Shown here: positions 45,660 through 55,832 of the stretch, in pieces
Layout of the letters: the number at the start of each line of letters is the position of its first letter
Position numbering within the stretch: the first letter of the stretch is position 1
NCBI RefSeq assembly: GCF_042453785.1
Contig: NC_091668.1
Span: 937,501-1,001,500 of the forward strand
Source: Malus domestica
Lineage: Eukaryota > Streptophyta > Magnoliopsida > Rosales > Rosaceae
Length of the DNA stretch: 64,000 bases
Direction of reading: 5' to 3'
The notes under the pieces: model-generated
The model's input: the letters and a program-made list of their open reading frames with translations, nothing else
Database searches by the model: none
Told to the model about the DNA's origin: nothing
Program-made: the position numbers and the translations under genes

Positions 45660-46140
45660 ATAAGAAGTATTCGTTGATTTGTCTCTTGAACTTTTATAGA
45701 GTCGTCAAATTTTTTCTTTAATTTTAATTTTAACCGATTACCTTCTGTACTTTTAAAATTAGCCAATTTTCACCTTGAACTATCCCCATGATTTTTTTAT
45801 AAATAGTCAATTTCTCCTCTTGCGTTAGATTATAAAATTTTCATCCAATGCTTCATTAATCTAATTTTCATCATTTTTGCCCTTATACAGTTGGCATGCA
45901 TGTGTTGTCCGTGAGATCAAGATGGATTAAATATTGGATGAAAAATTTTAAAATCTAACACTGGGAGAAAAATTGGCTATTTATAAAAGTTCAAAATGGT
46001 AATCAGCTAAAATTAAAGTTTAGGAGGGGAAATTGGCTAATTATAAAATTTCAGAAAGGTAATCGACTAAATTTAAAATTCAGGAAAAAAAATGACCATT
46101 CCATACAAGTTCGGGAGGAAATGAACAAATATGCCAACAA
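45660..46140. mobile_element. Large foldback element, ~480 bp
   Basis: The left arm reads TTAGCCAATTTTCACCTTGAACT and TAAATAGTCAATTTCTCCTC with GTTAGATTATAAAATTTTC. The reverse complement of the right arm reads TTAGCCAATTTCCCCTCCTA and TAAATAGCCAATTTTTCTCC with GTTAGATTTTAAAATTTTTC. The arms carry internal short repeats (a motif like CGATTACCTTTCTG-AATTTTA occurs more than once). No coding capacity. Confidence 0.65.
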
Positions 46141-46756
46141 GAAAATGGGTATATTATTAGGAAAGATGATGAGCTTGTGAAGAGGGATAATTCAGATGAT
46201 GTGGAGGGCCAGGGTTTGTTCTAATGATTTTCGCACAACATCATAATGGTGTTTAATTGGTACTTTCTTCCTTAAAGTAAAGAAAATGTATTAATCATGA
46301 GCTAAGCAAGCACCCGTCCAATGAACTTGATAACCAGACTAAATGAAGTCATCCCTTAAACAAAAAAAATTAGTTCCAAATACCTTTTCATAATTGTGTT
46401 GTTAATTGTTAATACAAACCAGACTAGGTGAGGTGAGAGGAACCTCTGATGGATTTGATAGAATTTCTGATTTTTTTTTTTTTTTTTGTTGTTGCTACTT
46501 TTAATGACAAAATATGTTTGTTTGGGCTGTAGGTGTCCGCTATCAACTGAAAACCATAATGTGTTTTGTTTATGGTCTCCGGATGAAGCGTATTTTTGGG
46601 CCTGATAGCGGGGCATGAGGAAATTTCGAAAATACACCTAGGGTGTCCAATGCAGAAGGATATGAGTATGACAATTGACAAGGAAAATCAAACGATAATT
46701 TTTTCGTTGGAAAACAATATTCTCATTTTTGTTGTCATTAGTTAAGATGTGGGGTG

Positions 46757-46930
46757 GAGAGATTTTTCAGTATGATCGGAACACGAGATGGTAGATCATG
46801 TGTCACTATACAAATTGTGGGATATGTGTGTTAAAAAATTAATAACTTTAAAAATAAAATTTCTTACCACCTATATGAAAACACGTGGTGTATCACCCGT
46901 GTTCCGGTCACGATGAAAAATTTCTCGTGG
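46757..46930. mobile_element. Foldback MITE, family E copy 1
   Basis: GAGAGATTTTTCAGTATGATC and GGAACACGAGATGGTAGATC are mirrored by GGTGTATCACCCGTGTTCCGG and TCACGATGAAAAATTTCTC. The same ends occur at 47166-47326. Confidence 0.75.
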
Positions 46931-47165
46931 GGGTGTTCTAACATTTTACGAGGTGGGTATTAACTTGGCTATAGTGCTATTGCTGATATATCACGACCCG
47001 AATATTCAACTAGAACACTGAAATCGAGGTATGTTGGCCGACACTTAAAAGGTGATGAAGTCATAATCTGAAAATGAGTAATGCTATAAATTAATACCAC
47101 AATGTAGAACTAAACTAATTACTCAAACATAGGGCGAAGCGCCTAAATGATTCGAAAAAGAGAAA

Positions 47166-47326
47166 ATTTTCATTGTGACCGGAACACAAGTGGTACACCA
47201 CGTGTTTTTATATAAGTGGTGGGAAATTTTATATTTTAAGTTATTAACTTTTTAACATACATATTTCGCTATTTATATAGTGACACATAGTTTACCATCC
47301 CGTATTTCGATCACACTGAAAAATCC
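47166..47326. mobile_element. Foldback MITE, family E copy 2
   Basis: AATTTTCATTGTGACCGGAAC and GTGGTACACCACGTGTTTTT are mirrored by CATAGTTTACCATCCCGTAT with TTCGATCACACTGAAAAATC. It lies 240 bp from copy 1. Confidence 0.75.
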
Positions 47327-48139
47327 ATCTTTGAAAAGAGCGTAACAGGAATAGAGTCTCGCCGAAAACCCGATAGTAAACAGAAACCCCCATAATGCGA
47401 AAAGAGCCGAGAGGATGCATCTGAGTTGATGGATATTAAGCTGGTTAATAATACTAATCAAACATCTGCTGGCCCCGGCTGATCTCTCTTCTACAATAAT
47501 TCAGTATATTAAGAATTAAACCAATTAATTAGTTCAAGTGTAGAAAGCGATCGACCTCGGTTGATAGACTTCCAATAATTATCAACCTGTCAATGCATGC
47601 TAATCTACTAATTAATTTATTGAGGAAATGGGATGAATGGTCCCTGAACTATGCTCGAATTGTAGATTTAGTTCCTAAACTAAAAAATCATTAGATTTGG
47701 TCCCTAAACTTAACAAAATGTATAGCATTGGTCCCTCTATACTAACACCGTGAGATTTTCCGTTAGTTTGATGACGTGGTCTTTGTGGGCTCCATATTTT
47801 TGTTCACTAAATGCCATGTGGCTTAAAAATTCAAAATAAAAATAAATACAAACATAGAAAAAGAAAAAAAAATAAAAAAGTAAAAGTTTTCTCTCTCTCT
47901 CTCTCTCGTCTTCCCTTCTGCCTCGCCTCCTCCAAACCCCAGCTGAGTTCGTGATCGTAGAACCCCATCAGAGACAACTCCAGCAAATTACCAATGATCA
48001 GATACAAGCACAGCGGAAAAAAAAACCCCGAAGATCGAAACAATTATTGAAACCCAGAAAAGATTATCAAAAGTGAGAAGATTTCGTTTGTATTTATTTT
48101 TTTAGTTTAGGGAAGACGGGAGAGAGAGAAGGGAAGGGA

Positions 48140-48271
48140 AGAAGGGAAATTGCGTTTGAATTGTTCGGCTGCACTTCTTCTTCTCCTTCATCGGCTCGCC
48201 AACAACCAGTACCCACCTCCAACCTCCATAGAAGAAAGAGAAGAAGGGAAATTGCGTTTGAATTGTTCGGC
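48140..48271. repeat. Direct repeat inside the Pack-MULE
   Basis: GAAGGGAAATTGCGTTTGAA, followed by TTGTTCGGC, occurs at ~48140-48168 and again at ~48243-48271. The repeat is either inherited from the captured promoter or made during capture. Confidence 0.8.
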
Positions 48272-48361
48272 CCGATCGGGTGCTGCGCAAGGGGACACGT
48301 GGAAGCAATCGGTCGATGCATAGGTGTGAGAAGTCAAAAGTCAAAGGCTTGACTGAGAGAG

Positions 48362-48491
48362 ATGCCGGAGGAGGATTTGGTGGACATAAAGTTCCGGCTG
48401 TACGACGGCACCGATATCGGGCCGTTCAGCTACTCATCAGCCTCCACCGTCGATATGCTCAAGCAGAGGGTCGTCTCTGATTGGCCCAAAG
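48362..48491 (+). pseudogene. MUB (membrane-anchored ubiquitin-fold) exon 1 fragment
   Basis: The ATG at 48362 starts MPEEDLVDIKFRLYDGTDIG, then PFSYSSASTVDMLKQRVVSD and WPK, ending at a splice-donor-like AAAG|GTTTTC. This is the first ~43 residues, the first half of the ubiquitin fold, of a plant MUB protein. The remaining fold and the C-terminal prenylation CaaX part are absent because the transposon arm follows. The reading frame is intact up to the donor, so capture was probably recent or the piece was lightly constrained. An ACACGTGG G-box-like motif lies at ~48293-48300 in the captured upstream DNA. It cannot encode a functional MUB alone. Confidence 0.88.
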
Positions 48492-49193
48492 GTTTTCTCT
48501 TTGCCACTTGTTTCTTACAACTTAATTTCCATGTCATTTTGTTTGCTATGAAGTTTCTTCGATTTAATTGGGTTCATAAAATTCCGAATTTGTGAGTTGA
48601 TTTGGGTTCGGAATTCGATTTATGTCAATCTGGGTTTGAAATTTCAGTTCTTGGCAATCAGAATTTTAGCAAATTTTGATAGAATCTGTTCAATTGAATC
48701 TTGAGCTAGATTTCATAATAATCAGATGAGATCCCAACATAATTTTAATTTGGGAAATCAGAATTTTGGTAGAAGTTGTGGATTCAGTCACAAATTTGTT
48801 TCGATCTTCGGGGTTGTTAATCTTTTTTCTTTTTCTATGTTTGTATTTATTTTGATAATCTTTTCTGGGTTTCTTGAATTTTTTGAGGCAGAAGGGAAGA
48901 CGGGAGAGAGAGAGAGATAACTTTTACTTTTTTATTTTTTTTCTTTTTCTATGTTTGTATTTATTTTTATTTTGAATTTTTAAGCCACATGGCATTTAGT
49001 GAACAAAAATATGGAGCCCACAAAGACCACGTCATCAAACTAACGGAAAATCTCACGGTGTTAGTATAGAGGGACCAATGCTATACATTTTGTTAAGTTC
49101 AGGGACCAAATCTAATGATTTTTTAGTTTAGGGATCAAATCTACAATTCGAGTATAGTTCAGGGACCATTCCTCCCATTTCCTCTAATTTATT

Positions 49194-50247
49194 AGTAGCT
49201 GAGTTATTAGCTAACACTAATTAGTATAAGTACGATTAGTTGGACTGCCAATTAGGCTGTAGAAGAAAGTTTGGCACGAGCCTTAATTAATTAGAAATTA
49301 CAGTTTCAGTATGGACTATGGACCGCCACTGATCTATCATTAACATGATTGTACGTGCAAGATTTGTCAGTAATCTCAACGAGGATTACATTAAACATGA
49401 TTTTTGCAAAACCCTAGCTACTTGTTTCCAATTATATATACTATCCGCCATAACTATTTTAACTTTGTTTTAATCTTGCAATGAGCGATCACTACGTTGA
49501 TGCCATAAATTTATCGGCTTTTGCACACTTCAATTCAAACACTCCAAACAATGAGAAGTAATAGTGAGTGTGCATCTACTCGCGGATGTTGCATGTGCAT
49601 GCAATTATCATCTGTCAACTATATATGCATTGTTTTATTACTATCGTGATGTTTCAATACAATAATATTATACATACGTATTTATCACTGTGATAACAGT
49701 GAACTTGTTCTACACCAGTTAATTACTTTGGAGTTGGTGATGACGAAGTTCGTGACTTGGTGAGTTTTTGTTTATTGGTCAAAGTCAAACATGAACGCCT
49801 CCATCAAGACATAACTACATGTAGTAATAATTTAAGAGAAATGTTAGGTAGACTAATTTTTTAGATCACATTATAAACCACCACACTATGTCATATAATT
49901 TAAATAGACAGTTTCTCTAGTATTACCCATAATTTAAACAAAGAATCCAACCATCAACAACAACAACTAAATCATATAATCTACAAAATACGATTCAAAT
50001 AAATAATCTCTCCAGAATTACCATGCAGTAAATACAAAGATTATCTCACGTGTGGCCCTTATTATTAGTCTTGGACTCCTGGCTATTGGTCATGGCTTTC
50101 AAGTGTGAGTAAGACCTCTCATAAATTTAAACGTGATGACTCGTGTAAGGAGACCCAGCACGAAATAAAGACTAGTTCTTGGTTTAGGTGTGTGATTTAG
50201 ACACAGATGATATAAGCTAGCCAGGCATCCATTGAAGATTGACAGAT

Positions 50248-50308
<61 letters not shown>

Positions 50309-50897
50309 TATTATATTATACGTAGACACTTACGTTTTGAATGTTGCATAGTTGCTTTGAATATTCATCGATCACATGAATTTTCATTGTTTTCAGCAGA
50401 TTAAAAACATAAAAAAGGACAAAAACAAGATAGTTTCTAGATACACTAATTTTAAATTAGCTTGCCCATATGATAAAACAGTTTAACAAATACACTTGGA
50501 GTTTAGCAGTTGAACTAAAGCTGCTAAATCCATTAAACAAACCTATAATCTAAACAAAACCAAAAACAAAAAAAAGGTAGGCCTCATTAGCATCACCATA
50601 TGAAAATGATACAGAAAAACATGTATATACACGAACACATAAAAAAAATGAAAAAGAAATAAAGTAGTAGATGTTAGCAAAGTTGACCCTTGATATTAGT
50701 CGATACAGCATGCTCGAAAAAGAACTTTCTTTCAACGAGATAACATTGTGATGGTATTCTAGGTCAATCACCATTATATCAGAATGTATTTAAATTCACC
50801 GTGATGTATGATTGACTTAGTATACCGTATCAATAACATATACTCACAATGTAATGAAGATAACTAACGCATGATACGACTTTAACTACGACGTTAA
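49194..50897. other. Intergenic stretch with a long AT microsatellite
   Basis: Apart from (AT)n at 50250-50302 no element or gene is recognised. The right end is the 3' region of the C2H2-like gene. Confidence 0.5.
50250..50302. repeat. (AT)n microsatellite, ~53 bp
   Basis: This is an uninterrupted AT dinucleotide run followed by a degenerate TATTATA stretch to ~50320. Confidence 0.95.
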
Positions 50898-53566
50898 TCA
50901 CGACTCCATAGCCTTGTAAATGACTACGAAGCATGGGAGGATGGCCTTCGGATTATAAACAACAAGTTCCTCGAGATTGGAGTAGATTCCAGCGAATCCG
51001 GCTACAGAATCGTAGGAGCCAGCAGCAGCCGGCAACTGGGACAAGCCATCCTCCTCCGGTGGCGCATCGTCCGCAATGCGCCTGACCCTGCCAGCAATGA
51101 CACGGCACACCAGCATGGCCCTGCGCCCGTCCGTACAATTAAACGAGTCGTGAGCCCTACCGCTGCTGGCAGTGGTCCGCACTCCCTTGCTCCCACCACC
51201 TTGATCACCTTCCGCCACTGCTTTGCCTTGAAAGCCGTGACGGATGATCGTGCACACTCCGCAGCCAGGTACGGAGTCGCACAGGCTGGATGAGCCACGT
51301 GCGCCGAGCGTGCACGAGATGCTGGTGCAGTGGAACCGCAACAGCTCGTTCCCGTCTGCCGCGCACCTAGGGTTCTTCCGCGTGCTTGTCAGCGCACGGT
51401 TCTTCACTGCATCACGGCAGTCCTCGAACCGTTGAATCGTACGCTGCGTGTTTTGTACCTTTAGTATGCGTTCGATATTGCAGAAGGGGGTGTCTTTCTT
51501 GAGCCAGCTTGATTTGAAGATTATTTCCACGATATTTCGGCCGGAATCTTCGACGCCAAGCTCCGATACTGTACAAATACAAGTTAAGATATTATTACTT
51601 TTAGATACTTTTATATTAAAAGAAACTAATGAAAAATGTTTGAAAACTTTAAGTTTTAACGATAAGGACAAAATAAAGGTTAAAATGAATAGTAACATGA
51701 TTGACTTTTTAGTGTAAAAATATAATTTTTCGTTAAAGTAAATAGTACAATGAGTTTTTCGTTAAAATTCTCTTTATATTATGGAATCTTATTCAAATAT
51801 GGTAAAGTTATAGAATTTGTAAAAGAAAATGATTCCTATTAATGATAGTATTTATTTTCTACTTGTCGGTGGGGTCGTGATGGTTGAGTTTTGAGTATTC
51901 GCCGTCACAAGTGGGGTAAATGATGTAAGAGAAAACTTTCAATGTCCGGGAACATAACCAGTAAACCAAATATATTAATACATAATTTCAACTTGATGAA
52001 TCGGATTATATTCTCGACATATTAAAAAAATTCTTATAAAAAACAAAATATACATGAAAACAAGTTACAATTAAACGACGTTCAAATTATCTTAATAATA
52101 CGTCGTTATATTAACTTTACATAAAACATTGTATGGTATTATTAGGCGAGATACAAGTTCATCTCCCAGTTATTTAAGGCAGGCCACCTTACAACAGAGA
52201 ATCATTTATTCGGTTTGTGCATGGACAGCTGTAGGTTTGTACTCAAGTTGACCGCCTTTATGATTAGTTATATGCCAGATGCAAGACTCGCGGTAAATTA
52301 AGAAGCACAATTTTTTATTCATGCACGAAAAAAAAATTCATTTGATTATTTTCTCAATTTTACCAGTATTTTTTTTTAATAAAATGATATTCAAAATCGC
52401 TCGAACTTACGAAAAATAAAATTCAAATTAACAATATGAAGATATATACATTATTTTAGCTAACTGATCTAAAACACAATTTTAACTCAAAATTAGCTTG
52501 TAAGAGTGCACAAAGTTTTAGCCAAACAAAGAGGCTATCAATAAAATATCAGAAACTATATATGGAGACGTGGTTGCGTGCACTTTATCACATATATAGC
52601 CATACAAACTCACTATTTCTATGTAAAAAAATTTAAATAACATATGATGGAAATTTGAAAGAATAAATCATGAGAAAAGTATATTGCCTATAAAATAAAT
52701 AAACCATGAAATAATTAAAGGAAATTCAGCATGAAAATGATTAATTTCGTGTGAAAAATAGATTATGTAGTACCAGCATGGCGAATTGCTTGGTGATGCT
52801 CCAAACTCTCCACCTTTGGGAAGATCTCTCCACACTGAGAGCAAGCACAAATAGTAGACCTAGGAACTGGGTACCTGTATAAACATAAGAGTATTTTAAT
52901 TTATTTTTTTTCTAAGTGGTATTTTAGACTATATTAAAATCTAAATTACGGGGACAAAAACTCGAACTTCAGTGAAAAAATGAGCATACTACTAAGTTAG
53001 CTAAATTAAGGTTTATAAATAAAAAATGTGCAAATTAATATCTACCTGCTAGGGTCAACGATCATGTGGCACTCGTAACACCCAGAGAGCTTCCGGAATT
53101 GCATTCCTCTGGAGGATGATGACGTCTGGTAAGCAGCAGAAGAACCAGAACCGTTGGATCTGATTGACCGAGTTGCAGGTTTCCGAGCCAGTAACCCGGT
53201 TTCCTGACCCAGAGTGCTACTCTCGGGCGACGAGCTGTCACCTCTGTGAACGACCCTAGTGTTCCCATGAACGACATCTCTGAAGCTGCATATGGAGCTG
53301 CAGGATGACCCCACCTTCGAGTAGCCTCCACCGTGGCTGGCAGCTGCGCCACCGACAATATTATTTTTCGATGGGTCGTGTACTCTAGACCCTTCGATCT
53401 GTTTACAGGTCAGGAGGTTCTTGATGTGGTCCCATGAGGAGGAGGAGGATGGTGGTTTTTGCTGCTTTTTGTTGGTTGAAGACGACTGCTTTTGCCTGCG
53501 TTTTGATGGTGGCGTTTCTTTCTTCTTGGGCTCTGTGGCCTCTGGTGCAAAAGGGAAGAGAGCCAT
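50898..53566 (-). CDS. C2H2-like zinc-finger protein with PARP-like C-terminal region, 430 aa
   Basis: Exons 53566-53046, 52874-52774 and 51568-50898 join to 1,293 nt. The N-terminus is basic and Ser-rich (PSKRRQKQSSSTNKKQQKPP), then WDHIKNLLTCKQIEGSRVHD. A Cys-pair block GCYECHMIVDPSR precedes the zinc finger encoded mainly in exon 2: ICACSQCGEIFPKVESLEHH, then QAIRHA (Cx2C...HxxxxxH type). Exon 3 holds a long conserved region: NIVEIIFKSSWLKKDT, ERILKVQNTQRTIQRFEDCR, DGNELLRFHCTSISCTLG, GCGVCTIIRHGF, RAMLVCRVIAGRV, SYDSVAG, NLEELVVYNPKAILPCFVVI. This last part has the fold pattern of PARP catalytic domains, though ADP-ribosyl transfer should not be assumed. It matches, from memory, Arabidopsis At1g75710/At1g62520-type proteins. 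Probably nuclear. Confidence 0.9.
51620..51771 (-). mobile_element. MITE, family C copy 5, in an intron
   Basis: GAAACTAATGAAAAATGTTT, then AACGATAAGGACAAAATAAA, ends at TTTTTCGTTAAAATTCTC. It sits in the second intron of the C2H2-like gene, ~50 bp from exon 3. Confidence 0.8.
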
Positions 53567-53639
53567 AGGAAGAAGTAGATCACCGAGAAATTAAAGAAGT
53601 GATATTTCAGAATTGGAGAACGAGGTCTCTGCTCTTTTC

Positions 53640-53647
<8 letters not shown>

Positions 53648-53684
<37 letters not shown>
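53648..53684. repeat. (GA)n microsatellite in the C2H2 gene leader
   Basis: An uninterrupted GA run of ~36 bp lies ~80-120 bp upstream of the ATG at 53566 (minus strand), most likely in the 5' UTR. Confidence 0.9.
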
Positions 53685-53688
<4 letters not shown>

Positions 53689-55832
53689 TAAGACTTTTTT
53701 GAACTTTGATTAGCTTTGTGTAGTGGAGCTGTGGAAGACGGATCCGAGATGGGTAAATAACTAAAACCAAAAGCGCATCTGAGGGTTTGGACAAACTTTT
53801 CTATATATGCAACATGTAAACTGCTGATTTAGTCTCTAATTAAATTATTATCGGGATTAAAAATTAAAAATTAAATTTTTTTTTTCAAAAAAACCAGTCC
53901 TTAAACTAATATAATCTGCCAATTACATCATAATATTATATTTGAAGTTATTCTATTCAATTTTTCTTCTATTTAAGTTACGTGACTTGCATGTGACACA
54001 TTTTAAAAGGTAAACTGATAATTTTTCATAGTTTAAGTACTAATTTTTTCAAAGATATAGTGTATGGAGTTAACCTTGAGGGTAAATTAGACTTTAGATT
54101 CGTAAATTATATGCAACGTTAAGGGCTTACAGGCAAGACAAGACGATGCCCTTTAAAATGTGTCATGTGACTTAAGTTGACGAAAAATTGGATAAAATAG
54201 ATTTTATATAATATTAGGGATGAAATTAGTAGTTTAATGAATTAAGGGACTTGTTTTATCCAAAAATAATGCAGGGGCCTAATTTTCATTATAGTGATAA
54301 TTCATGCAGTTCACCCTATGTAATAACAACTACAAAACGGTCACTTAGTGTTACAATTTTTGTGAGTTTCATATAGGTAGATGATACAATAGATATATTT
54401 TATTTTTAAGATGTATATTAATAAAAAAATTCACATTATAATTTAAGTGAAATAATAACACTGCATGACATGATTCATATAAACGTTACTCATAATTTAG
54501 GACAATTGATCAAAATCAAATCTTTATACTAGTAAATTAATATAAATAAGATATTCTCTTGTAAAAAGAAATATTATTATTCAGACGCACAAAATTGACA
54601 TTCTTGTTAACACACAGTTTTATATTGCATGTGAGACTTGTGAGGTTACACTCTCTCTAATATAAGTGGGTGTCACATATAATGGTAGGATGCACCCTCA
54701 TTAGATAAAATATGACCTTTTTTTTCTAATTAGTTTTATGTTGAGAAAATTCTACTGTGCTTAATCGTGGTATGTACCAAAGAGTGGAGGATCAATATTA
54801 TTGCCTTTTTTGGTAATAAAACATTTTAATCTTCTTTTTCTGGATTTCCTACTATGTTTGTCTAATGTACAATGAAGTAGAACCTTTAAAGCATAAGGAG
54901 GTTAACCTTGTCATTAAGTCGACTCAATCAACGGTTGATTGAGGGGTACTTGAGTACGGTGGGCCAGAAGAAGCAAAGAAGGATAGAATACATTTTCATG
55001 TGCGGTGTGGTTAGTCGGCTTGTCGTGGATTTGGAGATCAGATGTGCTTGTATGCTGTCTTGTTGGAGCCTTTCTCTTGTGCTTTTTTGGTCTTTTGTTT
55101 ATTCTCTTATTCAACTCACTTTCTTCAACTTCATTTGCACTGAAAGTTGAAAGTTTTGTTTGGATGGGCCGAATAGATATCATTTTCGGACCTCTCGTAG
55201 CTCCAGAATCAATAGAATTAGATCACTCATATGAAATTATGCGGTCATTATTAGCCTATTCAACCAATTCACTTCACACAAACTAAGAATTCAAATCTCT
55301 CTTTAACGGCCTGGATCTCCTGGTCCTTAAGCTCTGAACACAGAAATTCGAAGAAGATTCAATTTTGGATGGGCCATTTTTGGATTGAAAAAGTTGAAAC
55401 TATCCACATGCTAACGGTGAGAGAAACTTGTATATAGAACTTATCTCAGTTATAAGAGAAGAGTGAGATATAGAGGATGAATATCTCTGATTGTATGTAA
55501 GAATCTATCAAACCGATGTTACGCATTTAATTTGAGTTAACCTAAACAGAATGTAGAACCGTGCAGTCTTGCTGGCTTCCGAGCCTCTCTAACCATGTAA
55601 CTAAGCAAAAGAGAGGTACGTAGTTTGTTACCTAACCTTCAATTTATTTTGGCCGAAGTTCTTCTTACTTGACGAGGAATCAATAACAGAAAATTATGAA
55701 TGAAAAAAACTTGACAAAAATTTCTCAATACGAGATTTGTGAAGCATGAAACATGTACAATTAATTCATTTACAAGTGGTGATGTGTATGTATGACTGTT
55801 TTACCTATAATTTGTCCTTCATTAGTCACTAA
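53685..55832. other. Intergenic stretch with one large foldback
   Basis: A ~500-bp foldback lies at 53817-54315. From there to 55832 no element or gene is supportable, although a few open frames occur near 54.9-55.3 kb. Confidence 0.5.
53817..54315. mobile_element. Large foldback element, ~500 bp
   Basis: The left arm TTTAAGTTACGTGACTTGCA, TGTGACACATTTTAAAAGG is mirrored by the right arm, whose reverse complement reads CAATTTTTCGTCAACTTAAG, TCACATGACACATTTTAAAG. The outer parts (AAACTGCTGATTTAGTCTCT against GAACTGCATGAATTATCACT) pair more weakly. It is non-coding; the ends are approximate. Confidence 0.6.

Larger units (their letters stand above)
44708..47612. other. Intergenic stretch with three foldback elements
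   Basis: A ~480-bp foldback lies at 45660-46140 and two copies of a smaller foldback at 46757-46930 and 47166-47326. A T/A homopolymer run lies at ~46469-46488. No gene is supportable. Confidence 0.6.
47622..49184. mobile_element. Pack-MULE: Mutator-like element carrying a MUB gene fragment, 1,563 bp
   Basis: TAATTTATT occurs at 47613-47621 and again at 49185-49193, a perfect 9-bp target duplication as made by Mutator-like elements. The terminal inverted repeats are ~300 bp each, 47622-47924 and 48885-49184. They start GAGGAAATGGGA(T/G)GAATGG and run to CGTCTTCCCTTCTGCCTC with only a handful of mismatches by eye, mostly in the outer 100 bp. The 960-bp interior has no transposase. It contains promoter-like DNA, exon 1 and part of intron 1 of a membrane-anchored ubiquitin-fold gene. 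The family assignment to MULEs rests on the duplication length and long TIRs; the capture is seen directly from the encoded peptide. Confidence 0.88.

Noticed and set aside
50250-50320. AT-rich replication origin or scaffold site
   Set aside because: It is a plain AT microsatellite with no further supporting structure.
54908-55286. Overlapping open frames of 80-93 aa
   Set aside because: Hydrophobic, low-complexity sequence with no conserved pattern and frames on both strands of equal length.
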